From Clostridia bacterium (GTDB lineage Bacteria; Bacillota; Clostridia; Oscillospirales; Acutalibacteraceae), in the NCBI GenBank assembly GCA_017428085.1, contig JAFRRP010000022.1, forward strand, positions 1 to 64,000: a stretch of DNA of 64,000 nt, written 5' to 3'. The notes below the pieces were generated by a model, which saw nothing but the letters and a program-made list of their open reading frames with translations, did not search any database and had not been told where the DNA came from. Positions 57,417 to 64,000 of this stretch are shown here, piece after piece (position 1 is the stretch's first letter; each line of letters starts with the position of its first letter). Position numbers and translations under genes: made by a program.

Positions 57417-57918
57417 CCTTCGCCGCCGGCGGGATCACGATGATCGTTTTTCCCCGCTTGCGCGCGCAGTTGACGGTATAGGCGGTGCCGCCCTTGCTGC
57501 CGTTCCACACCGCCAGCACGATATCGGCGGCATCCACCATGTAGGCGTCCCGCAGCTGCATACAAAAGGGCGTATAGCTCTCCTGCAGCAGCGTCACCTT
57601 GTCCGCCGCGGCAAGGATACGGGCGTATTCCTCCCGGTCCGCCTTTTTCCAGCGCCGGTCCTGTCCCTTACAGGGCAGCGCGCATTCCAGCGTCACGTCG
57701 GGGAACAGCTCCTTCAGCTTCAGCACGGTCGCCGCGGCCCAGGTATCCACCCCCAGCGCCATGCCGGAGATAAAATGCCTTACGCTCTGCTCCGTGATCA
57801 GCCGCAGGACCTCGCCGGAAATTCTGTTTTTCAGCGCCGTTTCCGCTTCGCCGCCGGGGACAAACCCCAGGTGCTGCGGCCGGTGGCCGGTGAAACAGCA
57901 GGTCAGATAGCGCTCCAT
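57412..57918 (-). CDS. SLOG-family (DUF1273/YpsA-like) nucleotide-binding protein
   Basis: 168 residues. YLTCCFTGHRPQHLGF at the N-terminus, FISGMALGVDTWAAA (about 54-68) and ADIVLAVWNGSKGGTAYTVNCARK (about 133-156) are the landmarks of the YpsA/SLOG fold, which binds nucleotides or nucleotide-derived ligands. The physiological role in Clostridia is unclear. The start at 57918 is chosen because GAGAGG precedes it by 6 nt; an ATG six codons upstream has no such site. Confidence 0.85.
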   Translation of the reverse strand: MERYLTCCFTGHRPQHLGFVPGGEAETALKNRISGEVLRLITEQSVRHFISGMALGVDTWAAATVLKLKELFPDVTLECALPCKGQDRRWKKADREEYARILAAADKVTLLQESYTPFCMQLRDAYMVDAADIVLAVWNGSKGGTAYTVNCARKRGKTIIVIPPAAKE

Positions 57919-57948
57919 GGCGGTCCTCTCAAGCATAATGTTGATATG

Positions 57949-57977
57949 ATTGTATCACAGGTTCATATGATTGTCAA
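57949..57977 (-). promoter_or_regulatory. Promoter of the SLOG gene
   Basis: TTGACA (57972-57977), a 17-bp spacer and TACAAT (57949-57954) on the minus strand. Confidence 0.82.
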
Positions 57978-58081
57978 GTGGTTTGCCGACAAAACACGCA
58001 CCCCGGCGCAAGATTTTCCGATTGTCCGTCCCAGACGGGCAAAAAAGGAAACCCTTTTCGTAAAAAAGACGCGAATGCAGG

Positions 58082-58110
58082 TTGAATTACGGCGCGGGAT
58101 ATGATAAAAT
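58082..58110 (+). promoter_or_regulatory. Promoter of the dockerin-M28 peptidase gene
   Basis: TTGAAT (58082-58087), a 17-bp spacer and TAAAAT (58105-58110). Confidence 0.65.
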
Positions 58111-58180
58111 GCAATCATAAAACGCGGCAAAAAACAACGCCGCATATTCTGTCGTTATCACGTTTTGTTTGGAGCTCTTC

Positions 58181-59554
58181 ATGAAAAACACGCATTCTTT
58201 TCTGGCATTGACAACGGCCATTCTCAGCCTTTTGACTGTCGCTCTGCCTGCCTTTGCCGCGAACCGGGACGGCATTCTGGCGGCGACGCCCGGCGACGCC
58301 GCCTCCTATGAGCCGGTGGAGGGCGACGCGGACGGCGACGGGAAGGTGACCCCCGGCGACGCCATCCCTTACGAACCGGTGGAGGGCGACGCGGACGGCG
58401 ACGGCAAGGTAACGCCCGCCGACGCGCGGTTGGTGCTGCGGTACACGGTGAAGTTAGAGGAGATCGCCCCGTTATATCTGGCGAACTGCGACGCGGACGG
58501 CAACGGCAGCGTAACGCCCGGCGACGCCCGGCTGATCCTGCGGTGGTCCGTGGGGCTGTTTGTCGATGAACCCGTCACGGAAAGGCAGACGGAGCCGCCC
58601 GAAACGACGACGCAAGCGCCGCCGGAGACCACCGCCGTCCCCGCGAAGCCCACGAAAGCGGACTACGTCAGGCAGCTGATCGGCAGGGTGAAGGACGCGG
58701 AGCTGCTGGAAAACATGCAGATCTTTACGGAAGAGATCGGCTCCCGCTGGTACACCTTTACGAATTTCACCACCGCCAAGAACCGCATCAAAAAGATCCT
58801 GCGTTACAACGGATTCGCCGATTCCGCCATCTGGGAAGACGGTTTTACCTGCAACGGCGTGCAGGCGTACAACGTGTATACCAAGATCACCACCAAGGTG
58901 AAAGATCCCGATATCATCCTGTTTGTGGCCCACTACGATTCCTATCACGAGGGGCGCGGCTCGGTGGACAACGCCAGCGGCCTTTGTACCGTGCTGGAGA
59001 TCTCCCGGGTGCTGAAAAGCATGAAGACCGATTTCGGCGTGGAGGTACGTTTTCTGTTCACCGCCTGCGAGGAGCTGGGCTACTACGGCGCGTACCGCTA
59101 TGTCAACCACTACTCTCCCCTTTCCCTGGACCGCCACGTGGCGGTGTTCAACGTGGATATGTCCGCCCACTTCAAAAACGGCGAGCACCACTTCCTGACC
59201 GTCAGCACGAAATCGGCCTACGGCGCCAACGCGCCCGCCAACAAGCCCAGCAGGGCCGTGGACGAGGCGAAAAAGATCTTCGGCAGCTGCGGCGAGTACC
59301 AATACATCTCCCCCGTCGCCGCCGGCCTGCACGACCTGATCCCCTTTGACGGCAAGGGCGTGCCGACGATCACGCTTTCCTGGCGGGTGGTCAACGCCTC
59401 CCACAGCTACGGCAGCGATTACAACCTCGCAGCGCCTTCGCAGATCCACACCTACAAGGACGTGCTGGCCAACACCGACATGAATTCCCTGTACAAGACC
59501 ACCCGGCTGGCCGTCGGCGCCGCCGCGGTGCTGGTGTACGATTACGTGAAATAA
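58181..59554 (+). CDS. Dockerin-tagged M28-family zinc metallopeptidase
   Basis: 457 residues. Signal peptide about 1-27 (ending AFAA). The dockerin region (about 45-125) has three calcium loops because one unit is duplicated in tandem (DADGDGKVTPGD and DADGDGKVTPAD, then DADGNGSVTPGD). A PETTTQAPPETT linker is followed by an M28 aminopeptidase-like domain (about 160-457) with metal-site motifs VAHYDS, VDNASG and CEELGYYG. Co-catalytic zinc chemistry on peptides outside the cell is expected. GGAG is 6 nt from the ATG. Confidence 0.92.
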   Translation: MKNTHSFLALTTAILSLLTVALPAFAANRDGILAATPGDAASYEPVEGDADGDGKVTPGDAIPYEPVEGDADGDGKVTPADARLVLRYTVKLEEIAPLYLANCDADGNGSVTPGDARLILRWSVGLFVDEPVTERQTEPPETTTQAPPETTAVPAKPTKADYVRQLIGRVKDAELLENMQIFTEEIGSRWYTFTNFTTAKNRIKKILRYNGFADSAIWEDGFTCNGVQAYNVYTKITTKVKDPDIILFVAHYDSYHEGRGSVDNASGLCTVLEISRVLKSMKTDFGVEVRFLFTACEELGYYGAYRYVNHYSPLSLDRHVAVFNVDMSAHFKNGEHHFLTVSTKSAYGANAPANKPSRAVDEAKKIFGSCGEYQYISPVAAGLHDLIPFDGKGVPTITLSWRVVNASHSYGSDYNLAAPSQIHTYKDVLANTDMNSLYKTTRLAVGAAAVLVYDYVK

Positions 59555-59602
59555 CTCTTTTTACGACGATACAGATCAGATTCAGCTTATCATCACACAA
59601 AA

Positions 59603-59645
59603 AGCCGCCGTTTCCCCACCCGCAAAAAACCGGGGATCGGCGGCT
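59603..59645. terminator. Intrinsic terminator (first of two)
   Basis: AGCCGCCG-TTT-CCCC pairs with GGGG-A-TCGGCGGCT around an A-rich loop. On the minus strand it is followed by TTTTTGTG. It serves the convergent serS and peptidase genes. Confidence 0.65.
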
Positions 59646-59702
59646 GTGCATTCTTTCGGCAAGGGGGTTGTCGCTCCGCATCCCCTCTCCCCTGCCGTCA
59701 AA

Positions 59703-59734
59703 ACAACGCGCCTGTTGCGGGCGCGTTGTTTTTG
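59703..59734. terminator. Intrinsic terminator (second of two)
   Basis: A perfect ACAACGCGCC / GGCGCGTTGT stem (59703-59712, 59720-59729) with TTTTT on the plus side. Confidence 0.8.
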
Positions 59735-59778
59735 TCAAATCGGAGTTTGCCGCGCTACCGAGCCGGCCCGGCAAATCC

Positions 59779-61068
59779 TTATTTCTTGGGATAGATCTTC
59801 TCGATCCCGCCCATGTAAGGCCGCAGGGCGGCGGGGATGTTGACGCTGCCGTCGGCGTTGAGGTTGTTTTCGAGGAACGCGATCAGCATGCGGGGCGGCG
59901 CCACCACGGTGTTGTTCAGCGTATGGGCCAGGTACTTTTTGCCGTCCTTGCCGTTGACGCGGATCTTCAGGCGCCTTGCCTGCGCGTCGCCGAGGTTGGA
60001 GCAGGACCCCACCTCAAAATACTTCTTCTGGCGGGGGCTCCACGCCTCCACGTCCACGGATTTCACCTTCAGGTCGGCGAGATCCCCGGAGCAGCACTCC
60101 AGCGTGCGCACCGGGATATCCAGCGAGCGGAACAGGTCCACCGTGTTCTTCCACAGCTTGTCGTACCACATCATGCTTTCCTCCGGGCGGCAGACCACGA
60201 TCATCTCCTGCTTTTCAAACTGGTGGATGCGGTACACGCCGCGCTCCTCGATACCGTGGGCGCCCTTTTCCTTGCGGAAGCAGGGCGAATAGCTGGTGAG
60301 GGTGTAGGGTAATTTCTCTTCGGGAATGATCTGGTCGATGAACTTGCCGATCATGGAGTGCTCGCTGGTGCCGATCAGGAAGAGGTCCTCCCCTTCGATC
60401 TTGTACATCATGGCGTCCATTTCGGCGAAGCTCATCACGCCGTTGACCACCTGGCTGCGGATCATGAAGGGCGGCACGCAGTAGGTAAAGCCCCGGTCGA
60501 TCATGAAATCGCGGGCATAGGAAATGACGGAGGAATGGATGCGCGCGATATCGCCCATCAGGTAGTAAAAGCCGTTGCCCGCTACCCTGCCGGCGGCGTC
60601 CAGGTCGATGCCGTCGAAGGTCTCCATGATGTCCGTGTGGTACGGGATCTCGAAATCCGGCACCTTCGGTTCGCCGAAGCGCTCCACCTCCACGTTTTCG
60701 CTGTCGTCGCGGCCGATGGGCACGGAGTCGTCGATGATCTGCGGAATGGTCATCATGATCTTGGTGATCTTCTCCTGCAGCGTTCTTTCCTTTTCCTCGG
60801 CTTCGGCCAGCGCCTGCGCCTGCTCGTTGACAAGGCGCTTCATCTCCTCGGCCTCGTCGCGCTTGCCCTGCGCCATCAGCGCGCCGATCTGCTTGGAATA
60901 TTTGTTGCGGTCCGCGCGGTAGTTATCCGCCGCTAACTTGTTTTTACGGCTCTCCGCGTCCAGCGCGATCACCTCGTCCACCAGCGGCAGCTTGGCGTCC
61001 TGGAACTTTTTGCGGATGTTCTCTTTGACGATTTCGGGGTTCTCTCTTAAAAATTTGATATCGATCAT
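59779..61068 (-). CDS. serS: Seryl-tRNA synthetase
   Basis: 429 residues, usual length. The N-terminal coiled-coil arm (about 28-105) binds the tRNA-Ser extra arm. Catalytic motif 2 is CFRKEKGAHGIEERGVYR and motif 3 begins FEVGSCSNLGDAQARRLK; the C-terminal NNTVVAPPRMLIAFLEN completes the active site. AAGGAG lies upstream of the ATG. It sits beside parB, a common place for serS in Firmicutes near the origin. No T-box was seen in its leader, which instead carries a REP-bounded element. Confidence 0.96.
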   Translation of the reverse strand: MIDIKFLRENPEIVKENIRKKFQDAKLPLVDEVIALDAESRKNKLAADNYRADRNKYSKQIGALMAQGKRDEAEEMKRLVNEQAQALAEAEEKERTLQEKITKIMMTIPQIIDDSVPIGRDDSENVEVERFGEPKVPDFEIPYHTDIMETFDGIDLDAAGRVAGNGFYYLMGDIARIHSSVISYARDFMIDRGFTYCVPPFMIRSQVVNGVMSFAEMDAMMYKIEGEDLFLIGTSEHSMIGKFIDQIIPEEKLPYTLTSYSPCFRKEKGAHGIEERGVYRIHQFEKQEMIVVCRPEESMMWYDKLWKNTVDLFRSLDIPVRTLECCSGDLADLKVKSVDVEAWSPRQKKYFEVGSCSNLGDAQARRLKIRVNGKDGKKYLAHTLNNTVVAPPRMLIAFLENNLNADGSVNIPAALRPYMGGIEKIYPKK

Positions 61069-61114
61069 GGTATGTGCTCCTTTTTTATTTTAATAATACG
61101 TCAGGCGATAATGG

Positions 61115-61247
61115 GTAGCGCGGCACCTCAGTGCCGCTTTTAACATCTGTTGCTTTTTGAACTGCTTTTGTTAAGGATATCCTCTTGATCAGAAAAGCAT
61201 CTGCAAAATTTGTTTTTGTCATCAGCGGCACTGAGGCGCCGCGCTGC
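61115..61247. repeat. REP-bounded element with conserved core (partner of 24069-24224)
   Basis: A forward REP (61115-61139; stem GCGGCAC/GTGCCGC) and an inverted REP (61224-61247; stem with one change) flank an 84-nt interior. Blocks GCTTTTTGAA, TTTTGTTAAGGAT and CTTGATCAGAAAAG match the interior of the element at 24069-24224. It ends 5 nt before the parB stop codon. Confidence 0.87.
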
Positions 61248-61251
61248 AAGA

Positions 61252-62109
61252 TCAATCTTCGTTGAACAGCGCCGCCAGCTTTTTCAGGTCGTCCGCGTCG
61301 AAGAACTCAATGGTCAGCCTGCCGCCCTCGCCGGAATTGGTGACGGTGACTTTTCTGGCCAGCACGTCGGACAGCGCCAGCTCCACCTCGTCGTAGAAGG
61401 TATCTCGCTTCGGTCTGGGGCGAGGTGATCGCGGGGGCTTGTTCAGCGTTTTCACCAGCTGTTCCGTCTGACGCACGGAAAGGGATTCCTCCACGACCCT
61501 GTCGGCCGTTTCCGGCAGCAGTTCCCTGTCGTTCAGCCCCAGCAGCGCCCTTGCGTGGCCCGCGGACAACTGCCCGTCGGACACCATCTTCATCACTTTG
61601 TCAGGCAGCGCCAGCAGCCGCAGGGCGTTGGCAATGGCGGGGCGGGATTTGGACAGCTTGTCCGCCGCCTGCTCCTGCGTGAAATCGAATTCCTCGATCA
61701 GCCGTTTGATGCCCACGGCCTCCTCGATGGCGTTCAGGTCCTCCCGCTGCAGGTTTTCGATCAGCGCGATGGCCGCCGCCTCGCCGTCCGTCAGGGACCG
61801 GATGATGACCGGCACCTCGGTCAGCCCGGCCCGGCGCGCCGCGCGCCAGCGCCGCTCCCCCGCCACGATGCGGTAACTGCCGTCGGACATGGGCCGCACC
61901 AGCAGCGGCTGCAGTACGCCGTGTTCGCGGATGGAATCCTCCAGCTCTGCCAGCGCCGTTTCGTCAAATTTCGTTCTCGGCTGTCCTCTGTCCGGCTCGA
62001 TCTGCCCGATGGGCAGGCTCACGGAGCCGCTTTCCGCCTGCGCGTCGGAGGAGTTATCCAGAAACAGGCTGTCAAAGCCCCTGCCGAGCCCACCTTTTTT
62101 TGCCGCCAA
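61252..62109 (-). CDS. parB: Chromosome-partitioning protein ParB (Spo0J)
   Basis: 285 residues from a TTG start (GGAG 8 nt upstream). The N-terminal CTPase/ParB domain carries QIEPDRGQPRTKF, HGVLQPLLVR and VAGERRWRAAR (the arginine patch). The central helix-turn-helix LSKSRPAIANALRLL binds parS, and the C-terminal 45 residues form the dimer domain. It loads at parS and organises the origin region with ParA and SMC. The ATG 14 codons upstream in frame lacks family similarity. Confidence 0.95.
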   Translation of the reverse strand: MAAKKGGLGRGFDSLFLDNSSDAQAESGSVSLPIGQIEPDRGQPRTKFDETALAELEDSIREHGVLQPLLVRPMSDGSYRIVAGERRWRAARRAGLTEVPVIIRSLTDGEAAAIALIENLQREDLNAIEEAVGIKRLIEEFDFTQEQAADKLSKSRPAIANALRLLALPDKVMKMVSDGQLSAGHARALLGLNDRELLPETADRVVEESLSVRQTEQLVKTLNKPPRSPRPRPKRDTFYDEVELALSDVLARKVTVTNSGEGGRLTIEFFDADDLKKLAALFNED

Positions 62110-62144
62110 TATGATCTCTCCTCTCTTGAATATGTATAATTTTC

Positions 62145-62262
62145 GTTGCACGCTGTCTCAGCAGCGTTGTAATCGTTTTTACGGAGCTGAGGCTCCGTGC
62201 TGCGGACTGCGGACGGCCCGCGTCGGATATCTCCGCTCTCCGAACTCCGCTCTCCGCTCTGA
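62145..62262. repeat. REP pair and heptamer array between parA and parB
   Basis: A forward REP (62145-62168; GTTG head, stem ACGCTGT/GCAGCGT) and an inverted REP (62180-62203; stem ACGGAGC/GCTCCGT) are followed by AGAGCGG-type heptamers read on the minus strand (about 62226-62262). It fills most of the 170-nt parA-parB gap. Confidence 0.87.
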
Positions 62263-62279
62263 AACAGCGCCGTGCTGCC

Positions 62280-63044
62280 TTATGTCTGCTTCGCCAAAAA
62301 CTCCCTCGCCAGCTCGCCGTACGCAACGGCGCCCTTGGAGCTTTTATCGTAGTACAGCACCGGCTGGCCGAAGCTGGGGGCCTCCGAAAGCCGCACGTTT
62401 CTGGGAATTGTTGTCTTATATACCTTTTTCGGGAAGAATTTTTTGACTTCCTCCACCACCTGCTGCGTCAGGTTCAGCCGCCCGTCGTACATGGTCAGCA
62501 GCACGCCCTCCAGCTCGATATAGGGGTTGTACAGCCGTTTGATCTGCCGCACTGTGGCCATCAGCTGGGAAAGCCCCTCCAACGCGTAGTATTCGCACTG
62601 GATCGGCACCAGAAACGTATCGGCGCAGGTCAGCGCGTTCAAAGTGATAAGCCCCAATGAGGGCGGGCAATCCAGAAAAATGTAGTCGTAATCGCCCCAG
62701 ACCGGCGCCACGGCGGTCTTCAGCAGGCTTTCCCGGTTCTTGCGGTCGATGATCTCCAGCTCCGCGCCGGCCAAATTCATGTTGGAGGCGATGAGATCCA
62801 CATTCTGAAACGCCGTATGGATGACCGCCTCTTTTGCCGTCTTCGTGCCGGTCAGCACCTCGTAAGAGGACACCTCCGTCTTGCGCTTGTCCACACCGAA
62901 GCCGCTGGTGGAATTCCCCTGCGGATCGATGTCGATCAGCAGCGCTTTTTTGCCTTCCGCGCCCACGCAGGCCGTCAGGTTGACCGCGGTCGTGGTTTTG
63001 CCCACGCCGCCCTTCTGGTTGAGTATCGCAACGGTTTTTGCCAT
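62280..63044 (-). CDS. parA: Chromosome-partitioning ATPase ParA (Soj)
   Basis: 254 residues. Deviant Walker A KGGVGKTTTA (11-20) with the signature Lys, Walker A-prime LLIDIDPQGNSTSG and Walker B FLDCPPSLGL define the ParA/MinD ATPase class. It binds DNA non-specifically as an ATP dimer and is stimulated by ParB. AAGGGGAG stands 7 nt before the ATG. The order noc-parA-parB matches the Bacillus origin region. Confidence 0.96.
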   Translation of the reverse strand: MAKTVAILNQKGGVGKTTTAVNLTACVGAEGKKALLIDIDPQGNSTSGFGVDKRKTEVSSYEVLTGTKTAKEAVIHTAFQNVDLIASNMNLAGAELEIIDRKNRESLLKTAVAPVWGDYDYIFLDCPPSLGLITLNALTCADTFLVPIQCEYYALEGLSQLMATVRQIKRLYNPYIELEGVLLTMYDGRLNLTQQVVEEVKKFFPKKVYKTTIPRNVRLSEAPSFGQPVLYYDKSSKGAVAYGELAREFLAKQT

Positions 63045-63094
63045 GCCGCGACTCCCCTTTTATTCTTTATTCTTTTCTTTACAGAATATAGCAT

Positions 63095-63123
63095 AGTATA
63101 GCAAACCTTTTTCGGAAAATCAA
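63095..63123 (-). promoter_or_regulatory. Promoter of parA
   Basis: TTGATT (63118-63123), a 17-bp spacer and TATACT (63095-63100) on the minus strand, 20 bp downstream of the parS site. Confidence 0.75.
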
Positions 63124-63142
63124 TGCGTTAGAGGAATTTTTT

Positions 63143-63158
63143 TGTTTCACGTGAAACA
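63143..63158. other. parS: parS centromere-like site
   Basis: TGTTTCACGTGAAACA is a perfect 16-bp palindrome equal to the consensus parS bound by Spo0J/ParB. It lies between noc and parA, within 1.1 kb of parB, as expected near oriC. ParB bound here could also affect the parA promoter 20 bp away. Confidence 0.96.
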
Positions 63159-63189
63159 TTTGGCCGAAAAAAGCGGTCCGTCGTATCGC

Positions 63190-63254
63190 GGCAAGCGCTT
63201 TCGCGTACGCCGCTGCCGTCCCCGAAGGGCAACCCGACAGACGTCAAAATGATT
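63190..63254. repeat. Second dispersed repeat type (partner at 25318-25378)
   Basis: CGCTTTCG, TACGCC, GCCGTCCCCGAAGGGC blocks align with the segment at 25318-25378. Located in the noc-parA gap, which holds no gene. Confidence 0.5.
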
Positions 63255-63285
63255 ATGATTCGGCAGAAAACCAAGAGGCGTCCTG

Positions 63286-63331
63286 TCAAACAAAAGCAGA
63301 CAGACAGCCCGTTTCCGAACTGTCTGCCTGC
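63286..63331 (-). terminator. Intrinsic terminator of noc
   Basis: On the minus strand GCAGGCAGACAG pairs with CTGTCTGTCTGC (one mismatch) and is followed by TTTTGTTT. Confidence 0.8.
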
Positions 63332-63364
63332 TTTGATGTGGGGTGTGAAAGAGAAAGATATGGG

Positions 63365-64000
63365 CTATTGATAAAGAGCTTTCGCTCTGTTATCCTTTTT
63401 GATCCTGACCGTATATTCCACGTATTCTTCCGTTTCCGCCTTGTCCGCGGTGGCATGGATACCGGCGCGGCGCATGGTTTCGATCGCCCGTTCCACGGTG
63501 TTGGTAAAGACGGTCAGGTCCTTGAATACAATGATGTTGTCCCGTTTGCGGCGCTTCCCTTCCGCTTCTTCAAGAAAGTTCCGCAGCTCCAGCGGACTGA
63601 AATTCCGTTCAACAGCCGCTTTCAGCGCGCTCTCCCTGCGCTGTTCCGGCACATCCAGCAAAATTTTTGCATATTCCTCCGACAACGGAAGTCCCGCCAG
63701 ACGTTCCCGTATGGAAAGCGGCAGCGTCAATAAACGCAGCTTATGTTCCACGTAACCGACGGATTTTCCGATTTTCGCCGCCAACTCCGGCAAAGAGATC
63801 CCGTAATTCTCAGTCAAAGTCTGCAACAAGGCCGCCTCTTCCGACCAAAACAGCCGACGGTGCTGCAGGTTATCGATCAGCGAAAACACAGCGCAGGCGG
63901 CATCGTCGCCGTTGACAAGGATGCACGGGATCTCCGTCATGCCCAAGATCACACAGGCGCGGAACCGGCGTTCCCCGGCGACGATCATGAACAGCGTATC
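63365..64000 (-). CDS. noc: ParB-family nucleoid occlusion protein (5' end outside window)
   Basis: The frame is open through the right edge, so the first part is missing; 211 residues are visible. They begin within the ParB domain (IVAGERRFRACVILGMTEIP), continue with a helix-turn-helix (LAAKIGKSVGYVEHKLRLLTL) and end in a basic C-terminal domain. It is clearly a ParB paralogue distinct from the gene at 61252. Its place before parA matches noc of Bacillus, which binds NBS sites and blocks division over the nucleoid; a second ParB-like role cannot be excluded. Confidence 0.87.
   Translation of the reverse strand, partial: DTLFMIVAGERRFRACVILGMTEIPCILVNGDDAACAVFSLIDNLQHRRLFWSEEAALLQTLTENYGISLPELAAKIGKSVGYVEHKLRLLTLPLSIRERLAGLPLSEEYAKILLDVPEQRRESALKAAVERNFSPLELRNFLEEAEGKRRKRDNIIVFKDLTVFTNTVERAIETMRRAGIHATADKAETEEYVEYTVRIKKDNRAKALYQ

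Noticed and set aside
61069..61251. A T-box leader for serS.
   Set aside because: No AGAGAG box, specifier loop or TGG-ACC T-box sequence was found; the gap is occupied by a REP-bounded element.

Overview
The window looks like chromosome of a high-GC (about 60 percent) Gram-positive anaerobe of the Clostridia, most likely an uncultured gut member of the Oscillospiraceae/Ruminococcaceae. The grounds are strong AGGAGG ribosome sites, a T-box leader on asnS, a CzrA/CadC-type metal operator, dockerin modules on secreted proteins, glycyl-radical and 4Fe-4S enzymes (oxygen-sensitive serine dehydratase, radical SAM activase), and noc-parA-parB with a perfect parS at the right end, which places that end close to oriC. 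No tRNA, rRNA, CRISPR array or full insertion sequence was seen.

Layout. 1-2049 is the N-terminal part of a secreted repeat protein. 2.3-5.8 kb holds a free-methionine-sulfoxide reductase, asnA and asnS with its T-box leader. 5.9-7.6 kb has an aldo/keto reductase and a glycyl-radical-enzyme activase. 7.7-10.3 kb has a dockerin-tagged BMP-family binding protein and serine dehydratase. 10.5-12.4 kb carries an orphan terminase pair. 12.5-18.2 kb has a ferredoxin-type aldo/keto reductase, then an ECF sigma / membrane anti-sigma operon that continues into two dockerin-tagged protease inhibitors (chagasin-like and serpin). 18.3-21.3 kb has an MFS-like transporter and a ketopantoate reductase-like gene. 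21.4-37.5 kb, on the minus strand, is a surface locus: a 2123-residue InlB-repeat protein, a U32 peptidase-like protein and an exopolysaccharide cluster (glycosyltransferases, polymerase/ligase, pyruvyl transferase, flippase, F420-hydrogenase-beta-like protein). 38.2-43.3 kb has a DUF2079 membrane protein, another dockerin protein, trpS and small secreted or membrane proteins. 43.5-47.8 kb is metal handling: ArsR-family sensor, HMA chaperone, CadA/ZntA ATPase, then mgtE behind a long structured leader. 48.5-54.7 kb is a four-gene operon (TerB-like, BREX-type ATPase, helicase, HAD phosphatase) that looks like a defence or DNA-processing module. 55-57.9 kb has an ABC exporter and a SLOG protein; 58.2-59.6 kb a dockerin-M28 peptidase; 59.8-64 kb serS, parB, parA, parS and noc.

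The most striking feature is not a gene. The window is littered with a mosaic repeat family. One module is a 24-bp GTAG-headed hairpin, like REP elements mobilised by RAYT transposases. It occurs about 18 times, mostly as head-to-head pairs, and its stem pairs change together between copies. The second module is arrays of heptamers of the form AGNNNNR. Each locus has its own heptamer flavour, and where two arrays face each other they share that flavour, so they fold into a long hairpin around a partly conserved core. Copies sit in a T-box leader, inside operons, next to a promoter and, in the same open reading frame, inside the helicase and TerB-like genes.
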